A stretch of DNA of 64,000 nt from a virus. Both the position numbers and the translations under genes were made by a program. The stretch spans positions 31,535 to 95,534 of IMG/VR virus record IMGVR_UViG_3300042319_000564, one strand, 5' to 3'. This document shows, piece after piece, positions 14,880 through 23,200 of this stretch (position 1 is its first letter; every line of letters starts with the position of its first letter). The notes under the pieces are model-generated. The model was not told the origin of the DNA. It worked only from the letters and a program-made list of their open reading frames with translations, and did not search any database.

Positions 14880-15698
14880 TTATTTCTTTTCTGCTTTATA
14901 TCTATCCATTAACTTTTTAGTGTCAATGTTACTGTATTCATTTTTGATAACATAATCTACAATACTTAGTAACTGTGTAGATTTGTAATTTACTGCTACT
15001 GCAATGTTATCTACACTATCACTGATTGTAATTGACTTTGTAGTAATGGCTGCATCTGGCTTTTCAAAAGCAATTTTCTTAATTTCAAACTCATCTCTAT
15101 AAGCGGCTGCAATATCACCACGTGTTACTTTATCAATGATTACTTCCCATTTATCTTCTGGGAGAAACGTAGCTTTGGGGAAATTAGTACGTGCAAACGT
15201 GTCATAGCTTGAGTTACGAATAAAACTTATCTTACCATTAAAATCTCTAATGACTTGATATACTTCACGTCCTTGGCTGTTTTGACTTAGCCATAAACGA
15301 TTGAGAACCAGTGACTGTCTTAGTTTAACATATGGTGTGCTAAATTTAACTACTTGTAGTCTAGGGGCTGTAACAGATAATTTACTTACAGCAACATCTG
15401 CTCTACCGTCTCGTACTTGTTCAACAACTTCAGCAAAACTTTCAGCATCTCGTCTAAACTGTACCGGGACTCCAAGCATTACGCCTATTCTTCGTGCAAT
15501 TTCAACGTCAAGACCTTTGATATCATCCCCTTCACCACTGAAGAAGGGAGGGTTATCTTTTTTGGTCATTGCCACAATAAGAACGTTTGCTTTCTTAATT
15601 GCGGCAATATCAGGGGGTAGTGGTACCGTAGAAGTTGGTAATTGTGCGTGGACAACTGAACTAATCAGTACGAATAATAATAGTAGTAGTTTTTTCAT
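14880..15698 (-). CDS. Periplasmic amino-acid-binding protein (SBP family 3)
   Basis: A 272-aa secreted protein with a clear signal peptide (about 1-18, MKKLLLLLFVLISSVVHA then QL). The mature part has the family-3 solute-binding fold signature: P-F-F near the start, GLDVEIARRIGVMLG, a RADVAVSKLS strand and TAPRLQVVKFSTPY, where the Arg normally contacts the ligand carboxylate. These proteins bind polar amino acids in the periplasm and usually serve ABC importers; no ABC permease or ATPase is present here, and the next gene is a symporter. It opens the five-gene operon. There is no clear Shine-Dalgarno, and a TATAAATA box lies only 7 nt before ATG. Confidence 0.85.
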   Translation of the reverse strand: MKKLLLLLFVLISSVVHAQLPTSTVPLPPDIAAIKKANVLIVAMTKKDNPPFFSGEGDDIKGLDVEIARRIGVMLGVPVQFRRDAESFAEVVEQVRDGRADVAVSKLSVTAPRLQVVKFSTPYVKLRQSLVLNRLWLSQNSQGREVYQVIRDFNGKISFIRNSSYDTFARTNFPKATFLPEDKWEVIIDKVTRGDIAAAYRDEFEIKKIAFEKPDAAITTKSITISDSVDNIAVAVNYKSTQLLSIVDYVIKNEYSNIDTKKLMDRYKAEKK

Positions 15699-15705
15699 AG
15701 TACTG

Positions 15706-15713
15706 TATTTATA
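15706..15713 (-). promoter_or_regulatory. TATAAATA box abutting the binding-protein start
   Basis: An exact T4-late-type box, but only 7 nt from the ATG. Transcription would start at or beside the start codon and give a leaderless message, unless the match is fortuitous and the operon is read from upstream. Confidence 0.4.
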
Positions 15714-15740
15714 CTAGGAAAACCCTAACTTACCATAAAA

Positions 15741-16361
15741 TTACTTATTTGCCAATGGATTATCCATAGCTTTTTGTATTTTGCTATCAACTTCTCTCTT
15801 TAATGTCTCTACTTCACGGTTTATTTCTCTACGAGCGGCAGTAAATTCACTATTAATTTCTTTACGGGTTGATTCCATATCTTTACGAATTGCAGCCGCT
15901 TCGGTTCTGGCCCTTTCTAGGTCTTCTCGCACAGCCTTACGCATATCACGCATTTCTAACTCGGTTTCACGTTGGGCTGTCTTAACACTACGTTCCACTT
16001 GTTCAGTCACAGATTCATTACGGCGGATATCATTCTTCAAATCAGTTTTGATATCACGTGTATAATCAGCACCTTTTTGACTATTCTCCTCAATGACCGC
16101 TAAACGTTTATCAAATCCAGATAAGTCTGGTGCACTATATTCAGCAATTTTTTTCTTCATACCCACGTAGTCTTTATAGACTTCAAAGGTTCCGTAAAGC
16201 CCACCTAATATAGATGATACAATTGTGGCTGCAACCATTAGTTTAGCTGGGGTAAATTCATATCCACCAATACTAATAACTGTATCTTTGCTAGCATACT
16301 TTTTAGCGGCTGCCTCAAGTTCATCAACCTTAGCATTTACGTTTTTAATTTCTTCTGTCAT
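15741..16361 (-). CDS. Membrane-anchored coiled-coil protein (206 aa)
   Basis: A short N-terminal region (about 1-37) precedes one membrane helix at about 38-60 (AKLMVAATIVSSILGGLYG). A long, highly charged coiled coil follows (about 95-200, repeated R/E/K heptads such as EMRDMRKAVREDLERARTEA). The architecture matches inner-membrane spanins and other phage envelope tethers, but at 206 residues it is longer than typical i-spanins and no partner lipoprotein is evident. A TAGGAG ribosome site precedes the start. It lies directly upstream of the binding-protein/symporter/holin-like operon, so a role at the envelope during lysis is possible. No family assigned. Confidence 0.6.
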   Translation of the reverse strand: MTEEIKNVNAKVDELEAAAKKYASKDTVISIGGYEFTPAKLMVAATIVSSILGGLYGTFEVYKDYVGMKKKIAEYSAPDLSGFDKRLAVIEENSQKGADYTRDIKTDLKNDIRRNESVTEQVERSVKTAQRETELEMRDMRKAVREDLERARTEAAAIRKDMESTRKEINSEFTAARREINREVETLKREVDSKIQKAMDNPLANK

Positions 16362-16382
16362 TGTTTTCTCCTAATTTATTTG

Positions 16383-16472
16383 TTATCTTAATATTAGATA
16401 TTGCACTATTACAATGAATGCTATAACTATTACCACACCACATACTATATCATAAATGAGTTGTCCATTCAT
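16383..16472 (-). CDS. Small membrane peptide (29 aa)
   Basis: A 29-codon gene that begins just after the stop of the 606-aa gene, with AGGA seven bases before its ATG. The product is MNGQLIYDIVCGVVIVIAFI plus nine more residues: one membrane span with a charged end. It fills the gap between two larger genes. Function unknown; it resembles the 20- and 38-aa membrane peptides elsewhere in this window in size and placement. Confidence 0.45.
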   Translation of the reverse strand: MNGQLIYDIVCGVVIVIAFIVIVQYLILR

Positions 16473-16473
16473 A

Positions 16474-18294
16474 TCATTGTCCTAACTTATATTGTTGATT
16501 GACCATTTCTTGGTGTAATCTATCACTACCCAATCCTCTTAACAATCTTACGTTATCAACATTGACTTGATTTTTGTATATCTCTTTTGGTGCATAGAAT
16601 GCTACATCAGGCATCATTACTGAATATGCTTGATATCCTGCAGGTTGTATTGCCATCTTATTAATATCAACAGCTCCAGCCAATTCATTTGGCAATACAT
16701 TTTTTTTCACTGTTTCTGTCTTTTGTTCTTGTGAATTTGTATTTTGTAATATAGTACGTTCTTCTATTGCATCGTTTAATACAGAACGTGTACCCATTTT
16801 GATACCTTCATTTTGTGGTAATTCTATTTCAATACTAACTGAGTTTGGTACACGTGAAACAAGTAATTCAAATCGTGCAGAGTCACTAGTTGTATTCATA
16901 TTTTGTAAACCTGATATGTTTTCTATAGAAGGTTGAACGTAGCTATTATTAACCATAGCAAGTGATGATGCTGATGAACTAGTATCACTATTAATTGTTT
17001 GTTGCGTTGCTGGTTTTAATAATTCAATAGTAAATGCAGTAACTGTTGTTGAATTTGATTCTGTTGTTTGTGTTGTATTGTTAGATTTTAATACTTCAAC
17101 CTTACCTACAGTAGTTTGTGTAGAACCACTGAGTGGACCACTAGAACTTTGTGCTTGCATTGAACTAGTTGTTGTAGCACTAGTTGTAGTAGTTGTAGTG
17201 CTTTGACTAACTGCTGAGGCAGCAACTGCTTCTGCTTGTTCTTGTGCTTGCATTGCATCTTTGGATGCAGCCGATTCTGCGGCTTGCACTACAGACTTTG
17301 CCTCGTTGCCAATTCTAGCCTGATTACTACTAATCATACTTAATACTGATCCTAGACTAGGTCCAGCTTTGTTATCACTTGCTGTTTTAGTTTCACTAGG
17401 CTTAGATTGTTGACCTCCTCCTTGGGGTTGACTACCGGGTGGAGGTGGACCATTTGGATTATTACCCGGTCCTGGGCCTGGTGGGGGTGGACTACCCGGT
17501 GGCGGTTCTGTTCCAGGAGGCGGGGGCGGTGCACCATCCGGCGGGGGTGGAGCATCTCCTGGAGGAACTATTACAGGATTTAGTTTTGCAAGCGCATCAT
17601 TATATCCTCTACAGCTAGGTGAGTACAATGGATTGTTAGTACACGGATCAACACTATACTTCAAACTAAAATTAACCGCAGTTATTTCTGGTCCATATGG
17701 CCCTGTTAAGTTATTAGTATCTTTACCAATAAATCCGTATACAGCATTACCGAGATCAGGCACACCATACGCACTTTTAAAATCTCTGCTAAGATTAAAG
17801 TTTCTCCAACCGTATGTATTGTATGTTAGATCCCAGTTATAACCTTCTAACACTTTTGAGTTTGTATTGTTGTAGATATTTACATAGGCACTGAAAATGT
17901 CGGTCTGGCCATTGTCCCATCCATTACCGTTTTTCGCTTGAAATGTAAAGTTAAATCCGTTAACTTGTAGGCCTGTACCACTATTAGGCAATGCGTTTTT
18001 AATACTAACAATCTGGTATAAATCAGTTGCCTGATTAGAGAAGTTAATAACATTGGAACCTGAGCCCCAAGCAGCAACTCTAGGTAATCCACCACAATAA
18101 CCTTGCCCACCCGGCTCCCAGCAGGTAAGCTGTTGACCAATAGTACCAGCATTTTGCCAGGTAGAGGTTATACCAGTAGCCTGATTAGTAAAGTTAGTCA
18201 GGTTACCGGTAGTAGATATATCTTGACTATTAGAATAACTTGCGGACAACAACGCCAAGGATAGCGCCAATGCCAATTTTCTTATAAGTATCAT
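16474..18294 (-). CDS. Secreted proline-rich 606-aa protein
   Basis: A predicted exported protein with a signal peptide (about 1-23). Residues 24-225 are a Cys-containing beta-rich domain (CWEPGGQGYCGG, CTNNPLYSPSC) with a repeated NFSNQAT/NFTNQAT pattern. Then comes a proline-rich linker (about 240-300, PPPPPG runs), an Ala/Ser/Thr/Gln-rich low-complexity stretch (about 310-440) and a C-terminal domain with MGTRSVLNDAIEERTIL and MPDVAFYAPKEIYKNQVN. The PPPPG linker suggests that it spans the periplasm or projects from the cell or virion. It overlaps the 3' end of the 426-aa secreted gene by 65 bp, so the two are co-expressed and probably act together. Function unknown. Confidence 0.6.
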   Translation of the reverse strand: MILIRKLALALSLALLSASYSNSQDISTTGNLTNFTNQATGITSTWQNAGTIGQQLTCWEPGGQGYCGGLPRVAAWGSGSNVINFSNQATDLYQIVSIKNALPNSGTGLQVNGFNFTFQAKNGNGWDNGQTDIFSAYVNIYNNTNSKVLEGYNWDLTYNTYGWRNFNLSRDFKSAYGVPDLGNAVYGFIGKDTNNLTGPYGPEITAVNFSLKYSVDPCTNNPLYSPSCRGYNDALAKLNPVIVPPGDAPPPPDGAPPPPPGTEPPPGSPPPPGPGPGNNPNGPPPPGSQPQGGGQQSKPSETKTASDNKAGPSLGSVLSMISSNQARIGNEAKSVVQAAESAASKDAMQAQEQAEAVAASAVSQSTTTTTTSATTTSSMQAQSSSGPLSGSTQTTVGKVEVLKSNNTTQTTESNSTTVTAFTIELLKPATQQTINSDTSSSASSLAMVNNSYVQPSIENISGLQNMNTTSDSARFELLVSRVPNSVSIEIELPQNEGIKMGTRSVLNDAIEERTILQNTNSQEQKTETVKKNVLPNELAGAVDINKMAIQPAGYQAYSVMMPDVAFYAPKEIYKNQVNVDNVRLLRGLGSDRLHQEMVNQQYKLGQ

Positions 18295-19510
18295 CTATCT
18301 TTACCTCATCTACTTTTGGTAGTTTTTCTGGGTTTGCTTCCCAAGATGCTTTAGCTTGTTCACCAATCTTACCGTCGTATGGACAAGGTGTTCCTGCTGC
18401 CAACATAGCTTCAAATACACGACGGTCTTGACACATCACAGCAACTGCGGCTACCTTCATACCCATGTCGTATAGAGTTTTAGACAACTTTAATCTTTCA
18501 CAATTCATGTCACGTACTGTTCCACCTGAACTTACACCAAATACTTGTGTCTGTACACTACCAGAACTACCGGTGCTACATAAGTCAGCATTGCCACCAC
18601 TTAACATAGAGGGTGCAACAGCAGTTGGTGGAGGTTGAATAACTCTTTGAGTTACTTCAGTTTTATTAATATTAGTATTAGTTACCTCACCGGCTTGAAT
18701 ATTTGTACTTACATTAGTGTTTTGATTAATATTGTTATTAACAGCAGTACTAGCACTAGTTGAAGTATTGATATTACGGTTAGTCATATCACCGGTATTG
18801 ACATTGTTGTTTGTAGCAGTACTACTATTAACATTATTATTGTTGTTGACGGCAGTACTAGTATTAACATTATTGTTGTTATATGTCATTGTACCAGTAT
18901 TTTCATTCTTGTTTACGTTAGTATTGACACTAGTACTAGTATTAACATTATTATTGTTATACGTCATTGTACCGGAATTAACATTAAAGTTAGTATTTGT
19001 ATTTGTACTTGTACTTGTACTAGCATTGTTATTGTTATATGTCATTGTACCAGTATTAACATTGTTATTGTTATTTGTAGCGGTACTAGTGCTTGTGCTA
19101 GCATTGTTATTGTTATATGTCATTGTTCCGGAATTAACATTATTGTTATTATATGTCATTGTTCCCGAATTGACATTATTATTGTTATTTGTAACAGTAC
19201 CGCTTTGCACATTATTATTGGTGTTTACACTAGTACTATTGTTGTTATTAGTATTATTGCTAGTACTATTGACTGCACTAGTGCTATTACTATTACTGTT
19301 ACTAGTTGTATTACTGTTTGAAGTAACCGTACTAGTACTATTACTTGTACTGTTAGTGTCTACTAGACTTTTAGAATCATACGTTCCCTGATTAATTAGG
19401 GTACTTGTACCTGTAGTTGTGCCACCAGCTGAACTTGAAGTTGTGGTGGTTTGAGCTTGAATAGTGATTGCCATGCCCATGATGGCACATATAGCGAGAA
19501 TCTTTTTCAT
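18230..19510 (-). CDS. Secreted Asn/Ser/Thr-repeat protein (426 aa)
   Basis: A signal peptide (about 1-19, ending IQAQ) leads into about 260 residues composed almost only of N, S, T, V and G. Tandem units of the form NNNNVNSGTMTYNNNN and ASTSTSTATNNNN recur, a composition like amyloid or beta-solenoid surface fibres. The C-terminal part (about 310-426) is an ordinary globular domain: MNCERLKLSKTLYDMGMKVA, CQDRRVFEAMLAAGTPCPYDG and a final hydrophobic GIGAILGVVV before RKLF. The C-terminal block looks like a conserved domain of large aquatic phages, from memory. It is not CsgA-like in detail. It forms a two-gene unit with the 606-aa protein. Extracellular or virion-surface location is inferred. 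Confidence 0.6.
   Translation of the reverse strand: MKKILAICAIMGMAITIQAQTTTTSSSAGGTTTGTSTLINQGTYDSKSLVDTNSTSNSTSTVTSNSNTTSNSNSNSTSAVNSTSNNTNNNNSTSVNTNNNVQSGTVTNNNNNVNSGTMTYNNNNVNSGTMTYNNNNASTSTSTATNNNNNVNTGTMTYNNNNASTSTSTNTNTNFNVNSGTMTYNNNNVNTSTSVNTNVNKNENTGTMTYNNNNVNTSTAVNNNNNVNSSTATNNNVNTGDMTNRNINTSTSASTAVNNNINQNTNVSTNIQAGEVTNTNINKTEVTQRVIQPPPTAVAPSMLSGGNADLCSTGSSGSVQTQVFGVSSGGTVRDMNCERLKLSKTLYDMGMKVAAVAVMCQDRRVFEAMLAAGTPCPYDGKIGEQAKASWEANPEKLPKVDEVKIDDTYKKIGIGAILGVVVRKLF
18700..19270. repeat. Coding tandem repeats of the Asn-rich protein
   Basis: Degenerate DNA repeats of about 45-60 bp encoding the NNNNVNSGTMTYNNNN-type units. They keep one frame on the minus strand and vary in synonymous positions, so they are protein-level repeats and not a CRISPR or iteron array. 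Confidence 0.8.
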
Positions 19511-19573
19511 TTTTATTATTGTCCTCTAGAATTAATATTTAGTTAGATTTTAGTTGAGAAATATCAAGCTTTA

Positions 19574-19909
19574 TTAAATTTTGATGAGTATGTCAGAGTT
19601 TGGAGTTAATGATGGCACGCCAGGCCAAACTGTTTTTAACTGAAATTTTAGAGTACTGTCACTTATTCTTCTCAGTCCTAAGGCAGTTTCGCTTGACCAA
19701 TCGTAAACCCAAAACCTTTGTCCAGATGGGATTTTTTGAAGTTTGCGTAATACTTTAGGTAATTGTTTTTTTATAATATAATCTACAGCGTGGGGAGATA
19801 CCCCACGATCTTTGGCACGATCTATTGCATGTTGGTCTACTATGATTTCTAAATCATTAGTAATTATAGTACCCATAGCCGCTTCTGTTATAACTTCATT
19901 AATACGCAT
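19574..19909 (-). CDS. Hypothetical 111-aa protein (MRINEVI type)
   Basis: A small basic protein. It has an N-terminal MRINEVITEA segment seen at the start of several T4-like phage proteins, then VDQHAIDRAKDRGVSPHAVDY, IPSGQRFWVYDW and ETALGLRRI. The H-A-x-x-R-x-x-x-R-G-V pattern followed by two beta strands recalls RelE/BrnT or DUF4258-like small nuclease folds, but catalytic residues cannot be named and the match is weak. The gene follows the tmRNA terminator. CATAAATA lies only 4 nt before its ATG, so the real promoter or start is uncertain. Confidence 0.55.
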   Translation of the reverse strand: MRINEVITEAAMGTIITNDLEIIVDQHAIDRAKDRGVSPHAVDYIIKKQLPKVLRKLQKIPSGQRFWVYDWSSETALGLRRISDSTLKFQLKTVWPGVPSLTPNSDILIKI

Positions 19910-19929
19910 ATACTATTTATGCAAAAAGG

Positions 19930-19949
19930 AAAGGCTCCTGAGAGCCTTT
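19930..19949 (-). terminator. Rho-independent terminator of the tmRNA transcript
   Basis: Stem AAAGGCTC / GAGCCTTT with a four-base loop followed by TTTCCTTTTT on the minus strand. It directly ends the tmRNA coding piece. Confidence 0.8.
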
Positions 19950-19991
19950 ACTGAGTTTCTGTTACGAGGTATGTCTTACCCTAGGTAGCCT

Positions 19992-20027
19992 TTATCAAGC
20001 TGCCAATGCGAACTGTGAGTCGTTTGC
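19992..20027 (-). other. tmRNA tag reading frame, ANDSQFALAA
   Basis: GCA AAC GAC TCA CAG TTC GCA TTG GCA GCT followed by TGA and TAA. It differs from the E. coli tag ANDENYALAA at three positions and resembles betaproteobacterial tags such as ANDERFALAA. The ALAA end is the ClpXP degradation signal, here after Phe as in the beta lineage. Confidence 0.92.
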
Positions 20028-20134
20028 GTTTACTTTTTTTGCTTCTACGACCGGGAAACCCCTGTCCTACGGCTTCTGCTTTGCCGAGCTGTCCACTATG
20101 TTACTCTTTGCCCAATCGATCCTGTGTCATCCCC

Positions 20135-20158
20135 ACCTAAATATACATTATACACTTA
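20135..20158 (-). other. Intervening segment of the permuted tmRNA precursor
   Basis: An AT-rich loop joining the two acceptor strands. With its flanks it forms a hairpin (CCACCTAA / TTAGGTGG) that host RNases would remove to give two-piece tmRNA. Confidence 0.75.
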
Positions 20159-20225
20159 GGTGGAGATGGCCGGCACTGCCCCGGCGTCTTGAACTTATTT
20201 TACATCGTTTCATACAGCAATAACT

Positions 20226-23200
20226 TCAATTGTATTTAGTATTAAAATACTCTTGCAACCAAGGCCAATCATAACTTAAACGTAATTTATCTAACTCACC
20301 ATTGACTGATTCATAGTATTCTACAGCATCTAATGCACCATTGATACTATATTGGGCAAAATCTCCTTCACCTACAGTTGACCATATCTTTAATCTATGT
20401 CTGCTTATAGTACTATCTTCTAATCGTAACTTAATAGCTTCACGGAAACTAGTACGCCAGGTACTAAACTCATCAGTATTGTATACTGCTATACCTGAAT
20501 TAATATTTACGACCTCATGTTCATTATCTAGCGTAAAGTCTAATCCTTTACCCATATTAAGTAATGTAATATGTTTATTGTATGCAATCATAGCTTGGTG
20601 ACCGTATTCTAATCCATTGACCGAGTTAGTTGCATGAAAAATATAATGTTTAGGTACTTGTAGTCTATCAGGTTGCCATGACCAATCAAATTTATCATTA
20701 ACACGTAACTTAGCAAATACGGTAAACATCCATGGTGTGTTACTTGATTCTGCAGCCGCATGATAGGCTGCTACACGACCGTCAACCCCATCAACTCTAA
20801 CAACACGATTTTTTAGTCCTTTAGTCACTTTCAGTAAATGTTCGTAGTTCTCGTCAGCACCCGTTTCACCGTTACTTAGGAAGACTATATCCAGTGGCTT
20901 TGACTGTCCCATTTTTGTTGATTTAGTAATATATGGATAATCGTACAATTCTTTTTCAACATAATTATTAGCTTCTTTTGGTACAACAATACGTGTGCCT
21001 CCCGTGTTAGTAATCAATATATTCTTTGACTCACTAGACCACATGCTAATAGGTTCATCATTGGTATCCGGTGTAGTTACATTATCACTTGTAGTAAACA
21101 CTGCATATGGGAAATCGTAAGAATGTTTTTTAAAGTTTAAATGTGTATCTTGTTCAGTTACAAAATTAGGTGCGGGTAAACGTTTTACTTTTTGATGCTG
21201 ATTAAAGTTAATCTTCTCTATGTTTTCTAACTTATCTAAATCTTCTACTAGCTCATGTAGTTTATTTACATTAATAAAAAATGTATCACCAAACTTCTGC
21301 CTATCACTAGGGAACACATGCAATTGATCTAATGAGAATGGATCACATATATAAGTAAAATCAAAGTTTGTATAATCACATATTGAACTGCAAACCCAAA
21401 TATAATGATCTTTTTTAGTATCTAACTTATGTAGAATGTTTTTCAATGTGGTTAAATAATTATTTTCATATTTAATTTTGTGAACATTTAAACGTTTAGT
21501 TTTATTTTTAATTAATGATACCGTATCATTGATAGTAGTGTGATTACCGTAATCAATTAAATAAACATCATATAAACAATTACTAGCAATAGCACGTTTT
21601 GTTTTTAAAAAGTTTAAGTTACGTAAGTGTTCAATAATTTTTACATATTTTGTATCTTCAGCAAAGGTTTCTTTATTGACCATAAAGGTAGTACCCCAAT
21701 GACTCCATTGTGTTCCAAACACATGTACCATTGACATTTGCCACGGGTTAGGATAATAATTAAATTCAAAATCAGTATAATCTAATTCACTGTTTAATAT
21801 CCAACACAATTCAGTTGTAGATTTGTTGATACAGCGATTGATGGTCTCAACCCAACTATTTAAGTAACGTGTTTTTTGTAGCGTTGGGAACTGTGTTTTA
21901 AGTTGTTCAAATCTAGTTAATGATTCTTTATTACCTTTGTCTACAAAAAATGCATCAACTGGTTTAAACAGTTTAGATAGATATTCTTCATCTAATTTTA
22001 CATTTTCAACAAAGTTTATATCTCTGTAACCGTTATGCCACATTTTACTGTTAACTAGATATGTGTGTGTTGTTTCGCTATCAGGTGATCCAAACACATT
22101 GATATTGAATGCTTGTTCTTTAGTAGGATGCCAATCAAAATTAAATGTAGTATAATCAATATTTTTACGCAAAGCCCAAAATATTTCATCTTTGTGTGCT
22201 TCTATCAATTTTTCTAAGGTGGTTTCAATATAATATTGTGGATATTGAATCTTATTATCAGATAATAATACATTTTCTAATAACACAACATGGCCATCAT
22301 TACCCGGTGTAATATATTTAGGTCCATCTTGTAAATGAATATCCTCTAATACTGTACCAAATTGATAGATATAGGCAGGACTAGTAGCATCAGGATGCCA
22401 ACTAAAGTCAAATTTTGTATCGTCAAATCCTGCAGGTATAATCCAATTTGTGTTGTCAGGTAATCGTTTAGATTTTAATACATCCAGATACTTAATTGGG
22501 GTATCAACTGTAGACCCGGGAGGTGTGTATATAGGACCATTTGTTTTTTGCCATTGTGTACCAAATTGGTATATTAAAGGATCATCATTAATATCAGGAT
22601 GCCAACTAAAATCAAACTCGCTAACATCTAATCTAGATGGCACACTCCAATATGTCATATCCGGTTTTAGTTTTGCTACAGGATAATCCATGTATTTGAT
22701 ATCGGTTGCGCCATTTGCAATATATTTAGGTCCACCTACTTTATCCCATGTACTTGAAAACTGATAGATATAGGCAGGTTCAGTTGAATCCGGATGCCAA
22801 CTGTAATCAAATTCTTCTACGTTAACAGGTATATCCCAATTTGTTTTATCAGAAATACGTTTGGCTTTAAGTATATCCATATATTTTACGGGAGTATTTT
22901 CATTACAGCCCGGTGCTGTAAATATAGGACCGTCTGTCTTTTGCCATTGTGTGCCAAATTGATATACAAAAGGATCATCGTTAATATCAGGATGCCAACT
23001 AAAATCAAACTCACTAGAATCTAGGCCGGCTGGAATAGACCAATGAGTCATATCTTGTTTAACTGTTGCAATAGGATAATCTAAATATTTTATTTCTGTA
23101 GCACCCTCTACAGTGAATTTAGGTCCACCTGTTTTACTCCAGGGACTAGGGAATTGATAGATATAGGGAGATTCAGTACTATCCGGGTGCCAACTAAAAT

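Larger units (their letters stand above)
19951..20225 (-). ncRNA. ssrA: Circularly permuted (two-piece) tmRNA
   Basis: This gap between protein genes reads as a permuted tmRNA gene. The acceptor piece comes first: a 5-bp T-stem GCCGG/CCGGC with a 7-base loop GGCAGTG, then CATCTCC and ACC (20168-20159). Next is a short intervening loop (about 20158-20135), then the coding piece starting GGGGATG (20134-20128). GGGGATG pairs with CATCTCC in a 7-bp acceptor stem with a G-U at the third pair, the identity mark for alanyl-tRNA synthetase. CCACCTAA/TTAGGTGG extends this pairing into the removed loop. GTTCAA (20194-20189) can form helix H2 with TTGGGC (20115-20110). The tag ORF follows. The final A of CCA is not encoded. 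It rescues stalled ribosomes. Piece ends are estimated. Confidence 0.9.

Noticed and set aside
12265-15698. Host DNA misassembled into a phage contig
   Set aside because: Very tight overlaps, tiny peptides, the T-holin-like gene, AT-rich composition like the neighbours and phage-type genes on both sides argue against it. Read mapping across 12.2 and 15.7 kb would settle it.
18700-19270. CRISPR-like or iteron array
   Set aside because: Repeat units vary in length and sequence, have no unique spacers, and keep a coding frame.
18732-19391. Long plus-strand open frame rich in Leu and Val
   Set aside because: It is the exact antisense of the Asn/Ser/Thr repeats; repeat composition removes stops. 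No ribosome site or promoter, and the product is a biased hydrophobic string.
19910-20225. Ordinary tRNA or a pseudogene in the gap
   Set aside because: No complete cloverleaf exists in linear order; the acceptor strands occur in permuted order with a tag frame, which fits tmRNA.
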